Positions 1 through 3,915 of a stretch of 9,487 nucleotides of DNA are shown here, one piece after another; position 1 is the first letter of the stretch, and each line of letters starts with the position of its first letter. The position numbers were made by a program, and so were the translations under genes. Source of the stretch: Clostridia bacterium (lineage in GTDB: Bacteria > Bacillota > Clostridia > Oscillospirales > Acutalibacteraceae); contig CAAGMR010000049.1 in NCBI GenBank assembly GCA_900771085.1, positions 1 through 9,487 of the forward strand, given 5' to 3'. The notes below the pieces were generated by a model. The model had not been told where the DNA came from. It was given only the letters and a program-made list of their open reading frames with translations, and ran no database searches.

Positions 1-1041
1 AACTTCGTGATGGTGATGATGCTTGTGACCGGCTTCAACCAGTTCTGAATGATCATCAAAAGCAGACTCGTGCTTGCCTTCGGTTACATCGTCTGCTTCA
101 CCGAGGAAAGCTCTGAGGTAGTTCGCTGTCTCGTAATCCTTTTCGCCCATGCCGTAGCCGATGGCCTCAATGTTCATAGGTGGGAGGGGAACGAAAGCAG
201 TTACGAAATACTTGAGAAGAGCTGCACCTGTAGGAGTGCAGAGCTCGCCGTTTACACCGTTGCTGTAAACAGGGATTCCCTGAAGCAGGAGAGAGGTTGC
301 AGGTGCAGGAACAGGCAGAATGCCGTGTGCGCACTTAACCTTGCCCGAACCGGTGTTAACGGAAGATGCAATAATCTGTTCCGGTGCAAGCTTCTCAACG
401 AGAAGGGCAACGGTGACGATATCTGCAACAGCGTCCAATGTACCGACCTCGTGGAAGTGAATATCGGTAATACTCTGACCGTGAACGGTGCTTTCAGCTT
501 TCGCAAGGAGTTTGAAAACTCCTTTTGCGTCTTCTTTTACTTTCTCGGAAACCGACAAAGAATCAATAATATTTTCTATTTTTGAGAGATTGTTCTGTCC
601 ATGGTGGTGGGAGTGGTCGTGGTCGTGGTCGCCGTGGTCGTGCATATGCTCATGCTCATGACTGTGCTCATGGCTGTGGCTGTGATCGCCGTGCATGTGT
701 TCATGGTCGTGCATATGCTCATGCTCATGACTGTGTTCATGCTCATGCATGTGCTCATGCATATCGCCATGATCGTGTCCGTCCATATAGAAGTGAACAC
801 GTGCCACACTTGCTTCCTTTACATCTTCCGAATGTTCAACTTCGCCGCCTACAGACACCATGAAGTGAGTGCCGTTGACGCCCTGCTTCTCAGCCGGAAG
901 GGCATAGGTTTCGACTTTTTCGAGACCCATGCTGTTAATTTCATCGAGGACCTCGCGCTTATTGTCCACTAATTCCCAAAGAGCAGCCGACAACATATCG
1001 CCGGCTGCTCCATTACCACAATCTAGATATATGGTTTTCAT
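1..1041 (-). CDS. larC: LarC, nickel-pincer cofactor biosynthesis protein (partial, C-terminus beyond left edge)
   Basis: This is the N-terminal 347 residues of a LarC (former DUF111) protein, open to the window edge. The family uses CTP to insert nickel into the pyridinium dithiolate precursor, giving the nickel-pincer nucleotide cofactor of lactate racemase LarA and relatives; it is cytoplasmic. Seen: the N-terminal signature YLDCGNGAAGDM (residues 5-16), a histidine-rich insert (89-147), STVHG and HFHEVGTLDAVADIV (184-209), ELCTPTGAALL (266-276) and GYGMGEKDYETANYLR (295-310). A second His cluster (GHKHHHHH, 338-345) lies at the edge. The start is fixed by the conserved N-terminus. No good Shine-Dalgarno precedes it, and its ATG lies 10 nt after the mscL stop, so translational coupling is likely. 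In Lactobacillus plantarum the gene is split by a programmed frameshift; the frame here is continuous as far as visible. No larA, larB or larE is in the window. Confidence 0.93.
   Translation of the reverse strand, partial: MKTIYLDCGNGAAGDMLSAALWELVDNKREVLDEINSMGLEKVETYALPAEKQGVNGTHFMVSVGGEVEHSEDVKEASVARVHFYMDGHDHGDMHEHMHEHEHSHEHEHMHDHEHMHGDHSHSHEHSHEHEHMHDHGDHDHDHSHHHGQNNLSKIENIIDSLSVSEKVKEDAKGVFKLLAKAESTVHGQSITDIHFHEVGTLDAVADIVTVALLVEKLAPEQIIASSVNTGSGKVKCAHGILPVPAPATSLLLQGIPVYSNGVNGELCTPTGAALLKYFVTAFVPLPPMNIEAIGYGMGEKDYETANYLRAFLGEADDVTEGKHESAFDDHSELVEAGHKHHHHHEV
601..777 (-). repeat. His-rich coding repeat inside larC with a 69-bp-offset direct duplication
   Basis: This stretch codes for LarC residues 89-147, in which 29 of 59 residues are histidine, mostly alternating with Glu, Asp, Ser or Met. 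At the DNA level, 635-666 and 704-735 are identical over 32 bp; after one mismatch the identity continues for 5 bp (to 672 and 741). The offset of 69 bp equals 23 codons, so the frame is kept. The protein copies read HEHSHEHEHMHDH at residues 101-113 and 124-136. LarC proteins commonly have a shorter His-rich loop at this place, probably for nickel binding or storage, so the segment looks like a lineage-specific expansion. Confidence 0.9.
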
Positions 1042-1051
1042 TTAACAGTTC

Positions 1052-1459
1052 TTACTCTGTCTTTTCCTTCTTGAGAAGGTCAACGATTTCAGAGAGAAGT
1101 TCAGCTTCTGTTGGAGCTGCAGGAGCTTCTTCAGCTGCTTCTTCCTCTTCCTTCTTAGCTGCAGCCTGAGCCTTGTTTACAGCCTTGATGATAAGGAAGA
1201 TAACGAGTGCTACGATAAGGAAGTTGATGATAGCTGAGATGAATGCGCCCCAGCCGATAACAGCTTCTGTACCAGGAATAGCATAGCCGAGTGTTGCAAG
1301 ATCTTCGCTGCCGAAGAGAGCGATGATTGGATTGAGGATGTCATCAACAAGAGAAGTTACGATAGCTGTGAAAGCTCCGCCGATGATGATACCTACTGCC
1401 ATGTCGAGAACGTTACCGCGCATGATGAATTCTTTGAATTCTTTGATAAAGTTTGCCAT
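1052..1459 (-). CDS. mscL: MscL, large-conductance mechanosensitive channel
   Basis: The 135-residue protein has the family's usual length (about 136 in E. coli). MscL is a homopentameric inner-membrane channel that opens under membrane tension and releases solutes during hypo-osmotic shock. Seen: an amphipathic N-terminal helix (residues 2-13), then MRGNVLDMAVGIIIGGAF (13-30) starting the Gly/Ala-rich pore helix TM1 (about 15-43), the conserved DDILNPI (39-45), a short external loop, TM2 (about 70-93), and a charged C-terminal tail ending in LLSEIVDLLKK, the cytoplasmic helical bundle. The linker before that bundle is very Glu/Ala rich (EEEEAAEEAPAAP). An AAGGAG ribosome binding site lies at 1469-1474, 9 nt before the ATG. 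It is first in a leftward pair with larC; no functional link between the two is known to me. Confidence 0.97.
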   Translation of the reverse strand: MANFIKEFKEFIMRGNVLDMAVGIIIGGAFTAIVTSLVDDILNPIIALFGSEDLATLGYAIPGTEAVIGWGAFISAIINFLIVALVIFLIIKAVNKAQAAAKKEEEEAAEEAPAAPTEAELLSEIVDLLKKEKTE

Positions 1460-1519
1460 TTTTTTAATCTCCTTAAAGATAATTTGACCCGCAACGCACG
1501 GGCATATTTAACAGTACAT

Positions 1520-1548
1520 ATCATAACAGATTGATATCTTTCTTACAA
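1520..1548 (-). promoter_or_regulatory. Sigma-A type promoter for mscL-larC
   Basis: Reading the minus strand there is a -35 box TTGTAA (1543-1548), a 17-bp spacer (1526-1542) and a -10 box TATGAT (1520-1525). TGT directly before the -10 makes it an extended -10. Transcription would start near 1513 and give an mscL leader of about 50 nt. This is the best-scoring leftward candidate by eye upstream of mscL. Confidence 0.72.
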
Positions 1549-1600
1549 TCTTTTTGTTTTTTGAATGTATTATTTTCGAGCATATCAATACACAAACAGT

Positions 1601-1637
1601 AACATCGCACCAGGTTCCACCGGCGCGATGTTTTTTT
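1601..1637 (+). terminator. Orphan rightward intrinsic terminator
   Basis: An 8-bp perfect stem, AACATCGC (1601-1608) with GCGATGTT (1625-1632), encloses a 16-nt loop in which GGT/ACC can pair further. A run of seven T (1631-1637) begins in the last two stem bases. On the minus strand the stem is not followed by T, so it acts rightward only. No rightward gene precedes it within the window. It may end a short transcript begun around 1570-1580, or stop antisense transcription entering the mraZ region. Confidence 0.65.
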
Positions 1638-1714
1638 GCGCCTCTGTGCTCCACCGAAGGTTTTGTGAAAATTTTTTCAAAAAAATATTAATTCTTATTT
1701 TTGACCCACTATAT

Positions 1715-1744
1715 ATTGTGGTTGAACCCGAAAACGACCACAAT
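1715..1744. promoter_or_regulatory. Inverted repeat upstream of the mraZ promoter, candidate operator
   Basis: ATTGTGGT (1715-1722) and ACCACAAT (1737-1744) are perfect 8-bp inverted copies separated by 14 bp. A third related half-site, CCACTAT, lies at 1706-1712, so 1706-1721 is itself a near palindrome with one mismatched pair. The centre lies about 67 bp upstream of the predicted mraZ operon start, a place typical of activator sites. No regulator can be named. Confidence 0.4.
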
Positions 1745-1760
1745 TTCGCAAAATATAGCC

Positions 1761-1789
1761 TTGCAAAAGATTTTTTTCAATACTATACT
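1761..1789 (+). promoter_or_regulatory. Sigma-A type promoter for the mraZ-led dcw operon
   Basis: A -35 box TTGCAA (1761-1766), a 17-bp spacer and a -10 box TATACT (1784-1789) form a near-consensus promoter. Predicted initiation near 1796 gives an mraZ leader of about 160 nt. AT-rich DNA upstream could help as an UP element. It precedes a tightly packed set of seven genes with no other obvious promoter seen, so it probably drives them all. Confidence 0.75.
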
Positions 1790-1796
1790 GTAATAA

Positions 1797-1847
1797 AAAG
1801 TGGTGGAAATTCCCCCAAAATAACATCGAAATGGTGAGAAGTGGCGC
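1797..1847 (+). promoter_or_regulatory. Candidate MraZ boxes (autoregulatory operator)
   Basis: AAAGTGGTGG (1797-1806) fits the AAAGTGKNNN box described for Mollicutes MraZ. GAAATGGTGA (1828-1837) and GAAGTGGCGC (1838-1847) are directly adjacent 10-bp imperfect versions; all start about one or three helical turns apart. Their place at the predicted transcription start suits repression by MraZ of its own operon, as known in other bacteria. The match of the second and third boxes is weak, so the exact site limits are uncertain. Confidence 0.5.
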
Positions 1848-1889
1848 GACTGGTCAAAATCGTTTTTGAAAAAGAAAACGGGACCGGTC
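1848..1889 (+). promoter_or_regulatory. Hairpin in the mraZ mRNA leader
   Basis: GACTGGTC (1848-1855) pairs in RNA with GACCGGTC (1882-1889) with one G-U pair, and within it CGTTTT (1861-1866) pairs with AAAACG (1875-1880). The outer and inner stems are separated by a small asymmetric bulge. There is no T-run after it, so it is not an intrinsic terminator; it may protect the 5' end or control initiation. It does not match any riboswitch class I recognise. Confidence 0.45.
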
Positions 1890-1958
1890 ATAAGTTGCAC
1901 TTCGCAATTCGCATTTCCGAGTGGTGTAAATAATCTTTAAGGAAAGGAGAAACGGTCT

Positions 1959-2378
1959 ATGGATTTCCTTGGCATTTATAACCACAGCCTCGACTCAAAA
2001 AACCGAATCTTCATTCCTGCAAAGTACAGGGAAGCACTTGCCGATGGCTTTGTTGTCTGCAAAGCACCGGACCAGTGTCTCTACATTTACTCCAAAGAGG
2101 ATTGGGAACCTGTGGCAGCTCAGGTTAAAAGCCTTCCGGGCACAGAAGAGTTCAGACGCTATAAGCGCGACTTCTTCAAAAATGCCGATATGGTAGAACT
2201 TGACTCTCAGGGTCGTTTCACACTCAAGGCTGACCTTGTTCAGTATGCGGGCCTCAAAAAGGAACTTGTTATTGCCGGTGCAGGCAACAAGTTTGAAGTA
2301 TGGGATGCCGCAAATTATAAAGATGATTGTTACAAGACTCTCTCAGCAGATGACCTTAACATCGAGGTTGTATTCTAA
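1959..2378 (+). CDS. mraZ: MraZ, transcriptional regulator of the dcw cluster
   Basis: The 139-residue protein has two SpoVT/AbrB-like halves, as in all MraZ proteins, which form ring oligomers that bind tandem repeats upstream of their own operon. Seen: first motif LDSKNRIFIPAKYRE (residues 11-25), second motif LDSQGRFTLKADLVQYAGL (81-99), and the conserved NKFEVWD (110-116). Two positions depart from the usual pattern: the first motif has NR where GR is usual (Asn15), and the second has LK where a hydrophobic residue and proline (IP or similar) are common. The AAGGAG ribosome binding site is well placed. The stop overlaps the rsmH start by one base (TAATG). First gene of the operon; probably autoregulated through the boxes just upstream. 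Confidence 0.95.
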   Translation: MDFLGIYNHSLDSKNRIFIPAKYREALADGFVVCKAPDQCLYIYSKEDWEPVAAQVKSLPGTEEFRRYKRDFFKNADMVELDSQGRFTLKADLVQYAGLKKELVIAGAGNKFEVWDAANYKDDCYKTLSADDLNIEVVF

Positions 2379-3316
2379 TGCCTGAATTTTCACATGTTTC
2401 AGTTTTGCTGAATGAGACGATTGATTCATTACATATTAAAGAGGACGGAATTTACCTCGACGCCACATGCGGCGGGGCAGGTCATTCATCCGTCATTCTT
2501 ACAAAGCTCTCAGACAAGGGACGACTTATTGCAATGGACCAGGATCCGGACGCCATCGAGGTTATAAAGTCTCGAATCGGCAGTGACCCGAGAGTAACCA
2601 TTGTCCATGACAATTTCTGCAACATCCCGTCTGTTCTTCAGAGCCTTGGCCTTGAAGGCGTCGACGGCATACTTGCCGACCTCGGTGTCAGCTCTTATCA
2701 GCTGGACACTCCGGAGAGAGGATTCTCTTTCCATACTGACGCTCCGCTCGACATGCGAATGAGCAAAGACGGTATGACAGCCGCAGACCTCATCGCCACA
2801 GCTTCCGAGCAGGAACTTAAAAAGATTCTCTACACCTACGGTGAAGAGAAATTTGCGCCATCAATTGCGGCTGCAATCGTTCGCGAAAGGGAGAAGGCTC
2901 CCATCGAGACAACTCTGCAGCTTTCTGAAATAGTAAAAAATGCTGTTCCACAAAAGGCACGCCGCCAGAAGCATCCGGGAAGAAAAACCTTCCAGGCTCT
3001 TCGAATTGCAGTTAACGGCGAGATGGACGTTTTGAACCTTGGCCTTGATGGAATGTTCGACTCTCTCAACGTCGGCGGCATTCTTTCTATTATTACTTTC
3101 CATTCTCTTGAAGACAGAATGGTAAAGCAGCGTTTCGCTCAATATTGCGAAGGCTGCACATGCCCACCGGAATTTCCGGTGTGCGTCTGCGGTAAAACAC
3201 CTGCAGGAAAATTAGTATTCAAATACAAAGCTCCATCTGACGAAGAACTGGAGATTAATCCTCGTTCACGAAGCGCCAAGCTTCGTGCCATTGAGAAACT
3301 CAAAGAAAGGAGTTGA
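2378..3316 (+). CDS. rsmH: RsmH, 16S rRNA (cytosine-1402-N4)-methyltransferase
   Basis: A 312-residue SAM-dependent methyltransferase (formerly MraW) that methylates N4 of C1402 in 16S rRNA, tuning the ribosomal P-site; cytosolic. Seen: HVSVLLNETID (6-16), SAM-binding DATCGGAGHS (28-37), AMDQDPDAI (52-60), DLGVSSYQLD (101-110), the RGFSF and PLDMRM motifs (114-128), GRKTFQALRIAVNGE (201-215), FHSLEDRMVK (241-250), a Cys-rich CTCPPEFPVCVCG (260-272) and NPRSRSAKLRA (294-304). All hallmarks are intact and the length is normal. The start codon overlaps the mraZ stop; a GAGG at 2364-2367 lies inside mraZ, 10 nt upstream, so the two are likely translated in a coupled way. DATCGGAGHS differs mildly from the more usual DATLGRGGHS-like version. 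Confidence 0.97.
   Translation: MPEFSHVSVLLNETIDSLHIKEDGIYLDATCGGAGHSSVILTKLSDKGRLIAMDQDPDAIEVIKSRIGSDPRVTIVHDNFCNIPSVLQSLGLEGVDGILADLGVSSYQLDTPERGFSFHTDAPLDMRMSKDGMTAADLIATASEQELKKILYTYGEEKFAPSIAAAIVREREKAPIETTLQLSEIVKNAVPQKARRQKHPGRKTFQALRIAVNGEMDVLNLGLDGMFDSLNVGGILSIITFHSLEDRMVKQRFAQYCEGCTCPPEFPVCVCGKTPAGKLVFKYKAPSDEELEINPRSRSAKLRAIEKLKERS
3306..3312 (+). promoter_or_regulatory. Ribosome binding site that selects the ftsL-like TTG start
   Basis: AAAGGAG ends directly against a TTG at 3313, leaving no spacer, but lies 9 nt before a second in-frame TTG at 3322. The ideal spacing favours 3322 as the start. It lies within the last codons of rsmH. Confidence 0.7.
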
Positions 3317-3321
3317 GTTCG

Positions 3322-3831
3322 TTGGCTGCATCTACAGCAAGACAAGTTAATCTTAACGAGTACAGAAATGCACGTTACGTTGGCGGTTCTGCGGCACCTG
3401 CAGCTAGACCTCAACGTAAACAGCCGGTAAGGCGACCTCGCGTAGTAAAGAAGACGCAGGCACAGCTTAGAGCGGAAACCCGAAGAAGCAGCGCAAAAGC
3501 ACTTAAGATTATGGCTATCGCATCTGTCCTTTTCGTACTTCTCTTTGTACAGATTTATTCTCAGCTTAGAGTTGATGAACTCAACCAGGAGCTGAATGCA
3601 ATAAATGCACAGATCAGTGTTGTTCAGAGTGACAACACCAGAAGAAAAATGGAAGTCAATTCCAACGTCTCACTCGCGAAGGTTGACGACTATGCGAGAA
3701 ACACTCTCGGCATGGTAAAAGTAAATGACTACCAGGTCAATTACGTTAAACTTTCCGGTAAAGACCAGGTCGTATACAGCGGCGGTAAAACGCATAAAAC
3801 GCTGTTCGAAAAATTACAATCTGTTTTCTAA
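3322..3831 (+). CDS. ftsL: FtsL-like septum protein (DivIC/FtsL family), TTG start
   Basis: A bitopic membrane protein of 169 residues with the chosen TTG start; 172 from the upstream TTG at 3313. Seen: a basic, Pro/Arg/Lys-rich cytoplasmic N-terminus (1-59), one transmembrane helix (about 60-79), a coiled-coil stretch (about 81-115) and the DDYARNTLGMVKVNDYQ segment (122-138), typical of FtsL/DivIC proteins. FtsL joins DivIC/FtsB and DivIB/FtsQ in the complex that activates the FtsW-PBP septal synthase. Identity rests on topology and position between rsmH and the PBP, because the family is poorly conserved in sequence. The basic cytoplasmic region of about 60 residues is long compared with E. 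coli FtsL. The gene starts 5 nt after the rsmH stop and is followed by an 84-nt gap with a strong hairpin. Confidence 0.85.
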   Translation: MAASTARQVNLNEYRNARYVGGSAAPAARPQRKQPVRRPRVVKKTQAQLRAETRRSSAKALKIMAIASVLFVLLFVQIYSQLRVDELNQELNAINAQISVVQSDNTRRKMEVNSNVSLAKVDDYARNTLGMVKVNDYQVNYVKLSGKDQVVYSGGKTHKTLFEKLQSVF

Positions 3832-3848
3832 CATACATAGCTTTATCT

Positions 3849-3880
3849 TTGAGAGTTAGGGGTTTACCCCTAACTCTCAA
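3849..3880 (+). repeat. Perfect long hairpin between ftsL and the PBP gene
   Basis: Arms of 15 bp (3849-3863 and 3866-3880) are perfectly complementary around a central TT; as RNA it would be a 14-bp stem with a TTTA loop. The arm begins TTGAGAGTTAGGGG. The next bases are GGTCG, not T, and the nearest T-rich run starts about 14 nt later, so it is a poor intrinsic terminator. It sits 18 nt after the ftsL stop and 26 nt before the PBP ribosome binding site. Possible roles are an mRNA processing or stability element, a partial attenuator, or a copy of a dispersed palindromic repeat. Confidence 0.8.
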
Positions 3881-3915
3881 GGTCGTTATTTAAGGTTTTT
3901 ATTTTTGGAGGAATT

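Larger units (their letters stand above)
1460..1958. other. Divergent intergenic control region between mscL and mraZ
   Basis: This 499-bp gap holds no convincing gene. From left to right it contains the mscL ribosome binding site and promoter, an orphan rightward terminator (1601-1637), an AT-rich tract (about 1666-1700), an inverted repeat (1715-1744), the mraZ operon promoter (1761-1789), candidate MraZ boxes (1797-1847), a leader hairpin (1848-1889) and the mraZ ribosome binding site (AAGGAG, 1944-1949, 9 nt before the ATG). Open frames of 90 and 63 codons on the two strands lack ribosome binding sites and look random. Confidence 0.8.

Noticed and set aside
49..585. Rightward open frame of 178 codons opposite larC
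   Set aside because: It is antisense to a clear LarC frame, has no ribosome binding site, and its Cys/Arg-rich composition is typical of a shadow frame.
601..777. CRISPR array or minisatellite-type repeat
   Set aside because: There are no regular spacers, and the repeat keeps the larC reading frame with a sensible His-rich product.
582..972. Rightward frames over the His-rich repeat (strings of Gly-Arg/Ala-His or Val-Met-Leu)
   Set aside because: The low-complexity translation is the mirror of the CAT/CAC repeats that code for the LarC His-rich loop; no start signal.
1565..1837. Rightward 90-codon open frame between mscL and mraZ
   Set aside because: No ribosome binding site, it runs through a terminator and the mraZ promoter, and its composition is random and AT-driven.
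3849..3880. Intrinsic terminator after ftsL
   Set aside because: The stem is strong but no T-run follows within the needed distance, and the operon continues with a PBP gene that lacks a clear promoter of its own.
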